From assembly GCF_009670965.2 (NCBI RefSeq), contig NZ_CP073239.1, forward strand, positions 1,116,001 to 1,180,000: a DNA stretch of 64,000 nt, in the 5' to 3' direction. Of the stretch, positions 25,908-36,622 are shown piece after piece. Within the stretch, counting starts at the first letter, position 1. The number at the start of each line of letters is the position of its first letter. The position numbers and the translations under genes are program-made. Source of the stretch: Riemerella anatipestifer. GTDB lineage: Bacteria > Bacteroidota > Bacteroidia > Flavobacteriales > Weeksellaceae. A model generated the notes under the pieces. It saw only the letters and a program-made list of their open reading frames with translations. It was not told where the DNA came from and did no database searches.

Positions 25908-27140
25908 ATGGATAATTTAGCTTTGATAGAAGCATTTGGGGATTTTAAAGAAGAGAAGAATATCAGTAAGATTGATTTGATGGCAATCATAGAAGATTCT
26001 CTTAAAACCCTTCTAAGGAAAAGATATGATTCTGATGATCATTTTGATGTGATTGTAAATCCAGATAAGGGAGATTTCCAGATTTTTCTTAATAAAACTA
26101 TTGTAGAAGACCAAATGTCAGAAGATGATGATTTGGAAATAGAAATTTCGGAAGCTAGAAAAACAGATCCTACTTTTGAGGTGGGGGAAGAGTTTACTCA
26201 AGAAATTAAAGTATCTCAACTGGGGAGAAGAAATATCTTAACGCTTAAGCAAATTTTAGCAACTAAAATACAAGAGCATCACAATGCTTATCTATATGAG
26301 CAATTCAAGGATAGAATTGGAGAGATTATGGTGGGAGAAGTTCATCATATCCGTTTTAAGCATGTGATATTATTAGATGATGAGGGCAACGAATATATTT
26401 TGCCAAAAGATAAGCAGATACCTTCAGATTTCTTTAGAAAAGGAGATAATGTGAGAGCTGTGATAGAAAGTGTTGATTTTAAGGGAAGCAAGCCTCAAAT
26501 TACAATTTCTAGAATATCACCTAAGTTCTTAGAAAGATTGTTAGAATTAGAAATTCCAGAAATTCAAGATGGAACTATTATTCTTAAAAAAGTGGTAAGA
26601 ATACCTGGTGAAAAAGCTAAAATTGCCGTAGATGCATACGATGATAGAATAGATCCAGTAGGGGCGTGTGTAGGCGTTAAAGGTTCTAGAATACACGGTG
26701 TGGTAAGAGAGCTTAGAAATGAAAATATAGATGTTATCCAATGGTCTAAAAATCCAGAAATATTGGTTAAGAGAGCTTTGGGTAATGTTACGATAAACAA
26801 GATAGACATCAATGCAGAGGAGTCAAAAGCATTGGTATACACGCCCTCTGAAGAAATTGCTAAAATCATAGGTAAGCAAGGTCAGAATATTAAATTGGCA
26901 TCGTGGCTTTCTGATTATGAAATAGATGTTTATAGAGAGGCTCACGAAGACGATGATGTAGAACTAGACGAATTTAGTGATGAAATTGAAGATTGGGTAA
27001 TAGAGATATTCAAAAAAGTTGGTTTAGATACGGCTAAGAGTATTATAGATAAGGACACAGAGGCTTTAGTTCGTTTGACTGATTTAGAAGAAGAAACGAT
27101 AGAGGAAGTTAAAAGAATTTTAGCAGAAGAGTTTGACTAA
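25908..27140 (+). CDS. nusA: Transcription termination/antitermination factor NusA
   Basis: This 410-aa protein binds RNA polymerase and RNA to modulate pausing, termination and antitermination. The N-terminal NusA domain (about 1-125), the S1 domain (about 130-200) and two KH domains (GVKGSRIHGVVREL near 258-271, GKQGQNIKLASWL near 322-334) are present, with an acidic tail. The length is usual for Bacteroidota, which lack the extra C-terminal acidic repeats. It lies 44 bases after rimP. Confidence 0.92.
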   Translation: MDNLALIEAFGDFKEEKNISKIDLMAIIEDSLKTLLRKRYDSDDHFDVIVNPDKGDFQIFLNKTIVEDQMSEDDDLEIEISEARKTDPTFEVGEEFTQEIKVSQLGRRNILTLKQILATKIQEHHNAYLYEQFKDRIGEIMVGEVHHIRFKHVILLDDEGNEYILPKDKQIPSDFFRKGDNVRAVIESVDFKGSKPQITISRISPKFLERLLELEIPEIQDGTIILKKVVRIPGEKAKIAVDAYDDRIDPVGACVGVKGSRIHGVVRELRNENIDVIQWSKNPEILVKRALGNVTINKIDINAEESKALVYTPSEEIAKIIGKQGQNIKLASWLSDYEIDVYREAHEDDDVELDEFSDEIEDWVIEIFKKVGLDTAKSIIDKDTEALVRLTDLEEETIEEVKRILAEEFD

Positions 27141-27261
27141 TAGGAAAATACTTTGCAAAATTGAAAACTAGGATGAAGGTAAACTTCGTTAAACAATAAA
27201 TAACTTATAAAATTAAAAAAGCGAAATAACGCTAGTGTTATTAGCAAATATTAAATACATT

Positions 27262-30069
27262 ATGCCAAAAAATATTAGATTAAATAAAGCAATTAAGGAA
27301 TTTAATATCTCGGTATCTAGAGCGGTAGAATTTCTAAAAGCCAAAGATATAGAGATAGATAGTAATCCCAATGCTCTATTGGCACCAGAGGCATATTCTG
27401 CATTGGAAGCAGAGTTCAAAAGAGATGGAGAGCAAAAAAAGGCTTCTAGTGAGGTGGTAATTTCTAAAGTTCCAGAAGAAAAAATAGAACTAAAAGAAGA
27501 AAAAGCCCCTGAGGTTATAAGAGCCAAATCTTCTGAAAAACTTGAACCTAAAGTTTTAGGCAAAATAGACTTGGGGCAAGATAAAGTAGAAGAAAAAAAG
27601 GCTGCTGAGGTTAAAGAAGAGCCTGTAGTTGAGGTAGAAAAGAATGAAGAGCTTATAAAATCTGAGACTGAAGTTCAGAAAACAGAGCTGAAAGTTTTGG
27701 ACAAGATAGACTTGAGCCAGATAGAATCTTCTAGACCTAGACCTTCTAAAAAATCAGAAGGTAAGAAAGAAAAAGTGGTGGCTAAAAAAGAGGAAAAGCC
27801 TGTGGTTAATGAAGAGGAAGTATCTGTCGTTAAAAAGGAAGAAATAGTTCCACCTAAAAAAGAGGAAGAGCTTAAAAAAGAAGAAACTGCTACGGAAGAA
27901 CCTCAAAAAATTGAAACTAATTATCAAAAATTAGAGGGGCCTAAAATTTTAAAACAAACCGTAGATTTATCTCAGTTTGATCGTCCTAAGAAAAAGAAGA
28001 GAAAAAGAATTACTAAGGCTACAGATGCTAAGCCCGCTCAAGGACAAAATAAAGAGCAGGATAATAAAACTAGAGGTAATAATACTGGTGGTGCTCGTCC
28101 TGATAATAAGGGAAGCCGTGGAGGAAAGAAGAAGAGAGGAGAGAAAACAATGCCAGTGGAGCTTACTGAAGAGCAAGTGAAAAATCAAATTAAGGAAACT
28201 TTAGAGAAACTAACCAATAAAGGTGGTAAATCTAAATCTGCTAAATATAGAAAGGAGAAGAGAACTCAACGTAGAGAGCAAGATGCAGAGCAGCAAGAGT
28301 TGGAAGCAAAAGACAGAACGCTTAAAGTAACCGAGTTTATTACGGTGAATGAGTTGGCTAGTCTTATGGATGTATCGCCAATGGAAGTAATATCAGCTTG
28401 TTTTGCTTTAGGAGTAATGGTAACAATGAACCAAAGATTAGAGGCAGATACACTAACATTAGTCGCGGAAGAGTTTGGTTTTGATATTGTTTTTGCCGAT
28501 GCAGAACTTACAGATGATAATGCAGAAGAGGAAGAAGATACAGAAGAAGATTTAGTTCACAGAGCACCTATCGTAACGGTAATGGGGCACGTGGACCACG
28601 GTAAAACTTCGTTACTCGACTATATAAGAAAAACCAATGTTATTGCTGGGGAGTCTGGAGGTATCACGCAGCATATAGGAGCTTACAATGTTAAGTTAGA
28701 AAATGGAGAACGCATTACATTCTTAGATACGCCAGGACACGAAGCCTTTACAGCGATGAGAGCTAGGGGGGCTCAAGTTACTGATATTGCTATTATCGTA
28801 ATTGCGGCGGACGACGATGTGATGCCACAAACAAAAGAGGCGATATCTCATGCACAGGCAGCAGGAGTACCTATGATTATTGCGATTAACAAAGTGGATA
28901 AACCAAATGCTAATCCAGATAAAATTAGAGAGCAGTTATCTCAATTAAATATATTGGTAGAAGAATGGGGTGGTAATGTACAATCTCAAGAAATATCTGC
29001 TAAGTTTGGTAATAATGTAGATTTGCTTTTAGAAAAAGTATTGATACAAGCAGAACTTCTAGAACTTAAAGCTAATCCTAATAGGCGTTCTAATGGGGTT
29101 GTTATAGAGGCGGCTTTGGACAAGGGTAGAGGGTATGTGGCTACAATGTTAGTTCAAGCAGGTACGCTTAAAGTGGGAGATTATGTCTTAGCTGGTAAAA
29201 ACCACGGTAAGGTAAAGGCGATGTTAGACGAGAGAGGTAATAATATGGAAGAGGCTGGACCTTCTATCCCTGTAACTATTTTAGGTTTAGATGGAGCACC
29301 TACTGCAGGAGATAAGTTTAAAGTTTATGAAGATGAAAGAGAAGCTAAAAACTTGGCGAATAAGAGAGAACAGCTTCACAGAGAGCAGTCTATTAGAACT
29401 AAAAAGCATTTAACATTAGATGAGATAGGAAGACGTATCGCTTTAGGTGACTTTAAAGAGCTTAATATTATCCTTAAAGGTGATGTAGATGGTTCTGTGG
29501 AAGCACTATCTGATATGTTGCAAAAGCTATCTACAGAAGAAATTCAAATCAATATACTACACAAAGGAGTTGGTCAAATTACGGAGAGTGATATCTTATT
29601 GGCAACAGCTTCGGATGCTATAGTTATTGGCTTTAATGTAAGAGCGGGAGCAAATGCGAAAGATTTAGCTGATAAAGAAGAGATAGAAATAAGAACTTAC
29701 TCTGTTATTTATGATGCAATAGACGATGTTAAGGAAGCTATGGAAGGAATGCTTTCTCCTGAAATTAAAGAACAAGTAGTGGGTAATGTTGAAATTAGAG
29801 AAGTGTTTAAGATTTCTAAAGTAGGCTCTATTGCAGGGTGTATGGTACTTACAGGTAAAGTTACTAGAAACTCTAAGATAAGACTTTTAAGAGATGGTAT
29901 AGTTAAGTTTGATGGTGAGCTTGAAAGTTTAAAACGCTTTAAAGACGACGTGAAAGAGGTTTCTAAAGGCTACGAATGTGGACTTAATCTTAAAGGATAT
30001 AATGATATAGAGGTTGGAGATGTTTTAGAAGTTTATGAACAAGTAAGCGTTAAGAAAAAACTGAAGTAA
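27262..30069 (+). CDS. infB: Translation initiation factor IF-2
   Basis: This 935-aa GTPase places initiator tRNA on the ribosome. A short N-terminal helical domain ([15 protein letters not shown]) is followed by a long Lys/Glu-rich linker (about 60-330), a second N-domain, and the G domain with GHVDHGKT near residue 443, DTPGHEAF and NKVD. Elongation-factor-like domains 2, 3 and 4 follow. The ATG at 27262 is chosen over one 27 bases upstream because it gives the canonical IF-2 N-terminus. The operon ends at the terminator 30106-30135. Confidence 0.93.
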   Translation: MPKNIRLNKAIKEFNISVSRAVEFLKAKDIEIDSNPNALLAPEAYSALEAEFKRDGEQKKASSEVVISKVPEEKIELKEEKAPEVIRAKSSEKLEPKVLGKIDLGQDKVEEKKAAEVKEEPVVEVEKNEELIKSETEVQKTELKVLDKIDLSQIESSRPRPSKKSEGKKEKVVAKKEEKPVVNEEEVSVVKKEEIVPPKKEEELKKEETATEEPQKIETNYQKLEGPKILKQTVDLSQFDRPKKKKRKRITKATDAKPAQGQNKEQDNKTRGNNTGGARPDNKGSRGGKKKRGEKTMPVELTEEQVKNQIKETLEKLTNKGGKSKSAKYRKEKRTQRREQDAEQQELEAKDRTLKVTEFITVNELASLMDVSPMEVISACFALGVMVTMNQRLEADTLTLVAEEFGFDIVFADAELTDDNAEEEEDTEEDLVHRAPIVTVMGHVDHGKTSLLDYIRKTNVIAGESGGITQHIGAYNVKLENGERITFLDTPGHEAFTAMRARGAQVTDIAIIVIAADDDVMPQTKEAISHAQAAGVPMIIAINKVDKPNANPDKIREQLSQLNILVEEWGGNVQSQEISAKFGNNVDLLLEKVLIQAELLELKANPNRRSNGVVIEAALDKGRGYVATMLVQAGTLKVGDYVLAGKNHGKVKAMLDERGNNMEEAGPSIPVTILGLDGAPTAGDKFKVYEDEREAKNLANKREQLHREQSIRTKKHLTLDEIGRRIALGDFKELNIILKGDVDGSVEALSDMLQKLSTEEIQINILHKGVGQITESDILLATASDAIVIGFNVRAGANAKDLADKEEIEIRTYSVIYDAIDDVKEAMEGMLSPEIKEQVVGNVEIREVFKISKVGSIAGCMVLTGKVTRNSKIRLLRDGIVKFDGELESLKRFKDDVKEVSKGYECGLNLKGYNDIEVGDVLEVYEQVSVKKKLK

Positions 30070-30105
30070 TCATTGTAGTTTTATCTTATAATTTTATAAA
30101 AATAG

Positions 30106-30135
30106 ACTCGATAAGTATTTATCGGGTTTATTTTT
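30106..30135 (+). terminator. Terminator after infB
   Basis: ACTCGATAA (30106-30114) pairs with TTATCGGGT (30119-30127) around a GTAT loop, followed by a T-rich tract. The rest of the 309-base gap up to 30378 holds the SusC promoter and nothing else I can see. Confidence 0.6.
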
Positions 30136-30318
30136 ATTTAGAGTGGTTATAAATTAAAAATAACAGTCTATTGCGATAGTAGCTATATTTTGATTTTAAG
30201 TTATTGATTATCAGTGAATAATTAGGGTGATTTTATTATATGGCTTAAAAATACTCTCGTTTTTTGATGAAAATATATAGATGTTTTAGATGATAAATGC
30301 TGAAAAACACTTATTTAC

Positions 30319-30349
30319 TTGCAAATATTAAGAATTATTAACATCTTTG
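30319..30349 (+). promoter_or_regulatory. Promoter of the SusC/SusD operon
   Basis: TTG at 30319-30321 and CATCTTTG at 30342-30349 (one base off TAnnTTTG) are 20 bases apart. The ATG follows at 30379. Confidence 0.45.
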
Positions 30350-30378
30350 CAGGGTATAATATTAAATTTTGTTAATAT

Positions 30379-33234
30379 ATGAATGTAAAATTAAGGGTGC
30401 TTACTGCTGGAGCTGTTTTCTTCATAGGAGCTCAAAGTGTAGTGGCACAAAAAGTAAAGAAGGACTCTGTCAAGGAAATAGAGGAGGTAGTAATGGTTGG
30501 TTTTGGTCAAAAGAAAGCGGTTAAAGAATTAACAGGGGCAGTAGGTAAAGTGGGTAAAGATATTGCTAACATGTCTTCTGGCTCTATTGATAAGGCGATG
30601 TCTGGTAGAGTAGCTGGTGTACAGATGGGTATGTCTACTGGGCAGCCAGGAGGAGCGGCCAATATAAGAATTAGGGGTATGGCTTCTGTGAATGGGAGAA
30701 ATAACCCAATCATAATTATTGATGGAGTAAGGGTAGCACAGGGAGATTTAACTGTAAATACCACTACGGCAAATATACTTGCTAACTTGAATGAAGCTGA
30801 TATAGAGAATGTAACTGTACTTAAAGATGCTGTTTCTACGGCAGTTTATGGAGCAGATGCAGGGGCAGGGGTTGTGATTATTACTACAAAGTCGGGAAGA
30901 AAAGGGCAGGCAAGGTTTAACTTTTCTTCAGAGACAGGTGTTTCATATAGAGCTGTAACGGGACATGAAGGTTTATCTACATCGGAGTGGAGAGGTCTAT
31001 TGACACAGGGAATTGCGAACAGATACAATGTTTCGTTAGATGTAGCATCTAAAAATGCTATTGCGGGGGTATATGGTGCGACCTTGAAAAATATCTTTAA
31101 TACTAATGTTAGCACTGACTGGAGAAAGGCTACAGAAAGAGTTGGAGGTGCGATGTTGCAAAGAACGAACCTTTCCGTATCAGGTGGTAATGATAGATTA
31201 ACATATTATACATCGTTAGGCTATTTTGATCAAGATGGGGTGGCGAAAGCTTCTTCATTTAAGAGGATATCTAGTAGTTCTAGAGTTAACTATAAGGCGA
31301 CAGATAGATTAACAATTTCATCTGATTTACAGGCTTCCTTAGGAAAGACATCAACATTAGCACAGGGGGGGGCTTTTGCTAACCCTATCTTAGGGCAATA
31401 TTTTTTAAGACCTTCTGATGCACTTTTAAATAGTGATGGAGCTTATAATTTAGGTAGTTACGGACGATTGTCAAATGGTTTATTCAATGTTGCTGCTTTG
31501 CAGAATTTGAATTACATAAACGCTTCTACAGTTAGGATTTTCGCAAATTTGCAAACTGACTATAAACTGGCAAAGAATCTTACGTATAGATTTGTTTTTG
31601 CTCCAGAGTATATAAACATAGAAGAGGATGATTATAGGTCGCCACTTCATGGAGATGGATACAATTTAGGTGGATCTTTGCTAAGTAATGCAACTAGATA
31701 TTTTAACTTTAATATACAGAACATATTGTCCTATGATTTTAAATTAAATAGGAATAGTTTTTCTGCTAGTTTAATACAGGAAGCTTATAGAGAGGATAGA
31801 AAACGCTTGGGAGCAACAGCCGATGTAGTAGGGACTTCTAATCTTCAGACTTTGGATAGTTTTATTATCCCTAGAAGTGCGAGGGGGTCAAAAAGAGTAA
31901 ATTCTAGGGGAGGATATGCTGCTACATTGCATTATGATTATGATAAATTATTCTTATTGGATTTGTCTGGTAGACAGGATAAAGTTTCAAATTTTTGGTT
32001 GGAAAATAGAACTGGGTACTTTTGGTCAGCAGGTGTAGGTTTAGATTTGGCTAGGCTTGAAGCATTAAAGAAAGTAAGAGCTATTTCTCAACTTAAGTTT
32101 TCTGCATCTTATGGTTCGGTAGGTAACTTACCAGGTGTTGATGTATCTCCTTACTATACATATTATTATGGTTCAAATTATGGAGACAGAGCAGGTGCTT
32201 CTCCTAGAGGAGTAGACAATAAAGATTTGAGGTGGGAGACTTTAAATCCTATGAATGTTGGATTTGATATGAGTTTATTCAATAATAGAATAACATTTGG
32301 GGCAGCTTATTACAATAAGACAACGAGAGATATGATATTTGATTTACCACTTTCTATGACTCAAGCGGGTTACAATATTATAGATAATGTTGCCTATGCT
32401 AGAAAGTATGTGAATGTAGGTTCTATGAGAAACTCTGGTTTTGAATTTACTCTAGGAGCTCAAATTGTAAAAAATGAGAACTTTAGTTGGTCTTTAAATG
32501 CTAATTTCAGTACTTTAGATAATAAAGTTTTAAAGTTGGCAGAAGGGAAAGATATTGTTTCTGGAACAAGAATAATGAGAGAAGGGGAAGTTGCAAGAGC
32601 GTTTTACTTGAGGAAGTGGGCTGGGGTAGACCCTGCTAATGGTGCTCCTTTGTGGTACAAAAATGGAGTAGATGGAGCAACAACTTCTAACTATAATGAA
32701 GCAAAAGAGGCGGTGCAAGGTAGTCCTTATGCTAAGTTTTTTGGAGGGTTAGATACACAACTTACTTACAAAGGGTTTAGTCTAGATGCACAGTTCAGCT
32801 ATGGGTTTGGAAATAAGGTTTTTGATTACTGGACAAAATATTTAATGAGTGATGGACAGTATACTTCAACTTATCCTGGATATAGAGCTCAACTTGACTA
32901 TTGGACTGTTGATAATAGAAATGCAAAGAATCCTGCTCCTATTTATGGAAATGGAAACTCAAAAGCGAATGAAGCTTCTACGAGATTTTTGTACAAGGGG
33001 GATTATGTAAGATTGAGAACTATAAAGTTGTCATATACATTTGATAAAAATATCTTGGGTAGTTCCAATTTAGGAGTGTCGGATATCCAACTTTATGTTT
33101 TAGGTAATAATGTTTGGACGCATACTTTTGATAAGGATTTCAAATTTGATCCTGATTTACAAATCGGGGGAGATGCAAACCTTACATTGCCTCCTATGAA
33201 GTCGTATAGTTTGGGTGTTAGTTTTAATTTCTAA
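30379..33234 (+). CDS. SusC/RagA-type TonB-dependent outer-membrane transporter
   Basis: This 951-aa protein has a signal peptide (cleavage after ...VVAQ near residue 24), a plug domain (TonB-box-like EEVVMVGFG, then GSIDKAMSGRVAGVQ and the RIRGMAS block) and a beta-barrel ending in Phe (SLGVSFNF). It lacks the N-terminal carboxypeptidase-like domain common in SusC proteins. It forms a unit with the SusD gene 20 bases downstream; together they would import a peptide or oligosaccharide, substrate unknown. A run of eight G lies in the coding frame at 31365-31372, an unusual tract in this AT-rich gene. Confidence 0.9.
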   Translation: MNVKLRVLTAGAVFFIGAQSVVAQKVKKDSVKEIEEVVMVGFGQKKAVKELTGAVGKVGKDIANMSSGSIDKAMSGRVAGVQMGMSTGQPGGAANIRIRGMASVNGRNNPIIIIDGVRVAQGDLTVNTTTANILANLNEADIENVTVLKDAVSTAVYGADAGAGVVIITTKSGRKGQARFNFSSETGVSYRAVTGHEGLSTSEWRGLLTQGIANRYNVSLDVASKNAIAGVYGATLKNIFNTNVSTDWRKATERVGGAMLQRTNLSVSGGNDRLTYYTSLGYFDQDGVAKASSFKRISSSSRVNYKATDRLTISSDLQASLGKTSTLAQGGAFANPILGQYFLRPSDALLNSDGAYNLGSYGRLSNGLFNVAALQNLNYINASTVRIFANLQTDYKLAKNLTYRFVFAPEYINIEEDDYRSPLHGDGYNLGGSLLSNATRYFNFNIQNILSYDFKLNRNSFSASLIQEAYREDRKRLGATADVVGTSNLQTLDSFIIPRSARGSKRVNSRGGYAATLHYDYDKLFLLDLSGRQDKVSNFWLENRTGYFWSAGVGLDLARLEALKKVRAISQLKFSASYGSVGNLPGVDVSPYYTYYYGSNYGDRAGASPRGVDNKDLRWETLNPMNVGFDMSLFNNRITFGAAYYNKTTRDMIFDLPLSMTQAGYNIIDNVAYARKYVNVGSMRNSGFEFTLGAQIVKNENFSWSLNANFSTLDNKVLKLAEGKDIVSGTRIMREGEVARAFYLRKWAGVDPANGAPLWYKNGVDGATTSNYNEAKEAVQGSPYAKFFGGLDTQLTYKGFSLDAQFSYGFGNKVFDYWTKYLMSDGQYTSTYPGYRAQLDYWTVDNRNAKNPAPIYGNGNSKANEASTRFLYKGDYVRLRTIKLSYTFDKNILGSSNLGVSDIQLYVLGNNVWTHTFDKDFKFDPDLQIGGDANLTLPPMKSYSLGVSFNF

Positions 33235-33254
33235 AATCATAAATAATATAAAAA

Positions 33255-34661
33255 ATGAAAAAAATAATATATAATGTGTCGCTATTGTTAGCTACAGGAG
33301 GTTGCGTTCTAACGTCTTGTAGTAGGGATTTTACAGAAACCCAGTTTTTTGAAGTGGAGAAAGCAGCTCCAATATCTACTGTGGAGCAGATGCGCTCCTT
33401 TGTTAATGGTATGTATGTTAAGATGAGATCTGGTAGCTACTTAGGTAGGGTGTATAAAGTTGTTGGTCAGATACATACAGATGAAACATACTGTACTCAA
33501 CTTTCAGGAAGGAATGTTCCATTTGCTACTTACAATATGACTTCACAGGATGCTGATGCACGAGATGTGTGGTACGCTATCTACCAAGTAATAGGTAATG
33601 CTAATATAGTAATAGGCGCTTCAGGTAATAATTTGACTCTAGGGGGAAGTACATTAACCAATTCGGGAGCTGCAGAGGTGAAATACCTTGTTGGTCAGGC
33701 TTATGCAGTAAGAGCTCTTGCTTTTTTTGATTTACTAAGATTATATGGTCAGGAGTATTCATCTGGAAATCTTGGGGTTGTATTGCCTAAAGAGTATGAT
33801 CCGAATGCTAAACAAGCTAGAGCAAGTGTAGATGAAACAAGAGCACAAATAGAAAGTGATTTCCGAATGGCGTTAAGCTATATGGGAGATAGTGGGAATA
33901 AAGCTGATAGAACATATTTGAATGGGAATTCTGTTAAAGCTCTTATGTCTAGATATTTTCTCTATAAAGGGGATTATGCGAGCGCTGCAAAATACGCTGA
34001 AGAAGTTATCAGTTCAGGTGTTTATTCTGTGGCGAAAGCGGGAGATTTGCAATTGTCTTTTTCAAAGGAGAATGCAGATAATAGTGTTTTTGAGTTGGCA
34101 GCAGGACTTAATGGGGCTTTAGGATTTAATGCTTACGATTATCTTATGAATTCTGAAGGATATGCTAATATAGCAGTGCTTCCAGAGGCGTTTTCTTCTT
34201 ATGATAAGGATGATGTGAGACGTAATCTGATTGTAGAGACTGAAGGTGTGTACTTCTTAGATGGCAAGTACTCCAACATGAAGGGATCTAGTAACGTGAA
34301 AGTTGTTAGATATGAAGAGGTACTTTTAAATGCAGCTGAAGCACAAATAATGTTAGGAAACTCTTCTAAGGCTTTACAGTATTATAATATGATTGTAAAG
34401 GAAAGAAATTTATCTCCTCTGTCTGCTATTACATTGGCCGATGTTAAAAAAGAGAGAACTAAAGAGTTATTAGGTGAAGGTTTGAGGTATTGGGATTTGT
34501 TGAGATGGGGTAGTGTTATTCCATATTATAGTAAGGCGGGGGGAAGAGAAACAAAAGGTGATAAATCAGTGGGAGATTATCAATTAGCGTTTCCTATTCC
34601 TAGAGCTGAAACTTTAGTTACAGGATCTTTGGTGAAAGCGAATCCTGGTTATGATAATTAA
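33255..34661 (+). CDS. SusD/RagB-type nutrient-binding lipoprotein
   Basis: This 468-aa surface lipoprotein carries a signal peptide ending in the lipobox LTSC (Cys22) and an all-helical SusD fold of TPR units (SVKALMSRYFLYKGDYASAAKYAEEVI near 217-243, and LLNAAEAQIMLGNSSKALQYYNMI near 356-379). The family-typical LLGEGLRYWDLLRWG lies near 413-427. It partners the upstream SusC protein as the lid of the uptake complex. The Gly/Asn-rich segment near residues 115-130 is presumably a loop. Confidence 0.88.
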   Translation: MKKIIYNVSLLLATGGCVLTSCSRDFTETQFFEVEKAAPISTVEQMRSFVNGMYVKMRSGSYLGRVYKVVGQIHTDETYCTQLSGRNVPFATYNMTSQDADARDVWYAIYQVIGNANIVIGASGNNLTLGGSTLTNSGAAEVKYLVGQAYAVRALAFFDLLRLYGQEYSSGNLGVVLPKEYDPNAKQARASVDETRAQIESDFRMALSYMGDSGNKADRTYLNGNSVKALMSRYFLYKGDYASAAKYAEEVISSGVYSVAKAGDLQLSFSKENADNSVFELAAGLNGALGFNAYDYLMNSEGYANIAVLPEAFSSYDKDDVRRNLIVETEGVYFLDGKYSNMKGSSNVKVVRYEEVLLNAAEAQIMLGNSSKALQYYNMIVKERNLSPLSAITLADVKKERTKELLGEGLRYWDLLRWGSVIPYYSKAGGRETKGDKSVGDYQLAFPIPRAETLVTGSLVKANPGYDN

Positions 34662-34687
34662 TATTTGTAGAGGATTCTACTTATAAG

Positions 34688-34695
34688 TATCTTTG
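34688..34695 (+). promoter_or_regulatory. Porin promoter -7 box overlapping a terminator
   Basis: TATCTTTG is a full match to TAnnTTTG. The expected start site, a few bases downstream, lies inside the hairpin 34694-34721, so the transcript has only about 10 leader bases before the ATG at 34712. Confidence 0.5.
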
Positions 34696-34729
34696 TACCT
34701 CATAAAACTTTATGAGGTACATTTTTTTT
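34694..34729 (+). terminator. Terminator overlapping the porin start codon
   Basis: A perfect 13-bp stem (34694-34706 with 34709-34721, 2-base loop) is followed by eight T (34722-34729). The right arm includes the ATG of the porin gene (34712) and the T run encodes its first residues. It would stop transcripts arriving from SusC/SusD but not those starting at 34688-34695, whose RNA lacks most of the left arm. Confidence 0.65.
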
Positions 34730-36613
34730 ATAGTAGTGTTATTGGTTTCTACTTGGTTAAAAGCACAAGAGAAATCGGGAGATAAAATAAAGCAAGATTC
34801 ATTAGTTATAGATAGAGGAGGAAAAGATTCTGCTAAAGTCTTTATTCCTACTATTCAAGATTATAGATATAAGACACAGTTTGGGCAGTATCAAGTGTTT
34901 GATACGGTTTTTAGTATAGATAAATACCATCAATTTACCCAGTATAACAATAGAGATATTTTTGGTAAAGTGCCATTTGCTAATATAGGAGCAGGTTTTC
35001 AAGATTTAGTGTATTCCGTTAATTCAGAGCAGAACTTAACTCTTTTGCCAACTAATAAATCATACTTCATACAAGGTATTCAAGATATACACTATTATGA
35101 TGTTAAAACGCCTACTACGGCTTTTGTTTACCATAATGGTGTTGGAAATGGGGGAACTCTAAAATCTACCTATACCCAAAATATTGGGAAGAATTTCAAT
35201 TTTGCGTTAGATTATACGGGACTGAGGTCTCAAGGGTTTTATAGAAGAAGTTTGACCTCTAGTAATAATTTTACAGTTTCGGCACAGTTTCAGTCTAGAA
35301 ATCAAAAATATCAAGCTTATGCCCACTTTACACACCAGAATGTTAATGCAGAAGAGTATGGAGGTATTGTAAGCTTGGATAATTTCCTTAACGATACCCG
35401 ATTTAAAAATAGAAATAATCTTGAAGTCAATCTCACGGGTTCTGATTCTAGATTTTCATATAGAAGGTATTATTACAGTCACGAATTTCGTCCGTTTTCT
35501 TCGGAGCGTTTTCCGTTTAAGTTAAGGCATAGCATTTTTCATCAAGGTAATAAATATTACTTTAAACAATCTAGTGTAGAAAGTTATTTTCAGCAAAGAG
35601 GTGGCGGTGTATTAATAGAGATGCCTTTGGTGAATAAAAAATATTCTGAGAACTTAAGTAATACAATAAGTTTACTTTGGGATAATGAAAAATTTAAACT
35701 AGATGCAGGTATTAGGCATCAAAGTATCAGTTTAGGTACAGGTAATGCTCAGTTTGATATTTATAAGGAAAATAGACTAGGAGCGATTGGGAATTTAGAC
35801 ATCAACCTTTGGGATAAACTGAAGTTGCAGTCTTTCTTAGAAGTCTCTAGAGGTGCTGTTTTTGGAAATTATTTAAAAACAACCAATCATTTAAAGTTAG
35901 AACCTATTGAGGGCTATTTTTTAGATGCTAAAGCTAACTTTCAGTCGGTAGCACCAAGTTTTAACTATTTGGTAAATGCTTCACTTTATCCTAATTTTAA
36001 TTATCAGTGGCAAGATTTCAAAAATCAAAATATTCTAGAAATTGGTGGAATTTTAGGCTTGAAATGGTTTGATGCAAAAGTATCAGCCAGTTATTTTAGG
36101 ATAGACCAAATGGCTTATTTTAATGAGTTGTATCAGCCTAAGCAAAGTTCGGCTTCGGTTAATATTTCTCAGATTGGTGGAGAAGCTCTGTTTAAGTATG
36201 GTAAATTTAACTTTAATCCAAATCTTTTATTTCAGGCGGTTCTCAATAATAAAGATTTGTTGCCTTTGCCACATTTTGTAGGAAGGCTCAACTTCTATTA
36301 TCAAACACCAGCCTTTAAAAAAGCGGCAGAATTACAGACGGGAATTCAGGTGTATTATTTTTCAAAGTTCAACTCTAGAGAATATGCTCCTGTGCTTAAC
36401 GAATTTGTGTTGCCGTCTGCTTCTGCTCATAGTATAGGAGGGCAACCTATTGCTTCGGCTTATTTTAATATGAAAGTGAAAAGAATGCTTATCTATGCAG
36501 AAGCACAGCATTTTAATACTACATTTATGAAAAATAGGTCATATACAGCACCATATTTTCCTATTTCTGATTTTAGGCTTAATTTAGGTATAGTTTGGTA
36601 TCTTTTTTACTAA
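34712..36613 (+). CDS. Putative outer-membrane porin (flavobacterial porin family)
   Basis: This 633-aa protein has a signal peptide (MRYIFFIVVLLVSTWLKAQ), then a mature beta-rich region of alternating hydrophobic/polar strands through to a C-terminal aromatic residue (Tyr). I recognise it as the large putative porin family (Porin_10 type) of Flavobacteriia; substrate unknown. It lies 9 bases before bshC and may be co-transcribed with it. The start is inside a terminator hairpin but the signal peptide requires it. Confidence 0.7.
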   Translation: MRYIFFIVVLLVSTWLKAQEKSGDKIKQDSLVIDRGGKDSAKVFIPTIQDYRYKTQFGQYQVFDTVFSIDKYHQFTQYNNRDIFGKVPFANIGAGFQDLVYSVNSEQNLTLLPTNKSYFIQGIQDIHYYDVKTPTTAFVYHNGVGNGGTLKSTYTQNIGKNFNFALDYTGLRSQGFYRRSLTSSNNFTVSAQFQSRNQKYQAYAHFTHQNVNAEEYGGIVSLDNFLNDTRFKNRNNLEVNLTGSDSRFSYRRYYYSHEFRPFSSERFPFKLRHSIFHQGNKYYFKQSSVESYFQQRGGGVLIEMPLVNKKYSENLSNTISLLWDNEKFKLDAGIRHQSISLGTGNAQFDIYKENRLGAIGNLDINLWDKLKLQSFLEVSRGAVFGNYLKTTNHLKLEPIEGYFLDAKANFQSVAPSFNYLVNASLYPNFNYQWQDFKNQNILEIGGILGLKWFDAKVSASYFRIDQMAYFNELYQPKQSSASVNISQIGGEALFKYGKFNFNPNLLFQAVLNNKDLLPLPHFVGRLNFYYQTPAFKKAAELQTGIQVYYFSKFNSREYAPVLNEFVLPSASAHSIGGQPIASAYFNMKVKRMLIYAEAQHFNTTFMKNRSYTAPYFPISDFRLNLGIVWYLFY

Positions 36614-36622
36614 ATTTGAAGT

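Noticed and set aside
27235-27261. An earlier start for infB
   Set aside because: Nine extra residues before MPKNIRLNK are not part of the IF-2 N-terminus.
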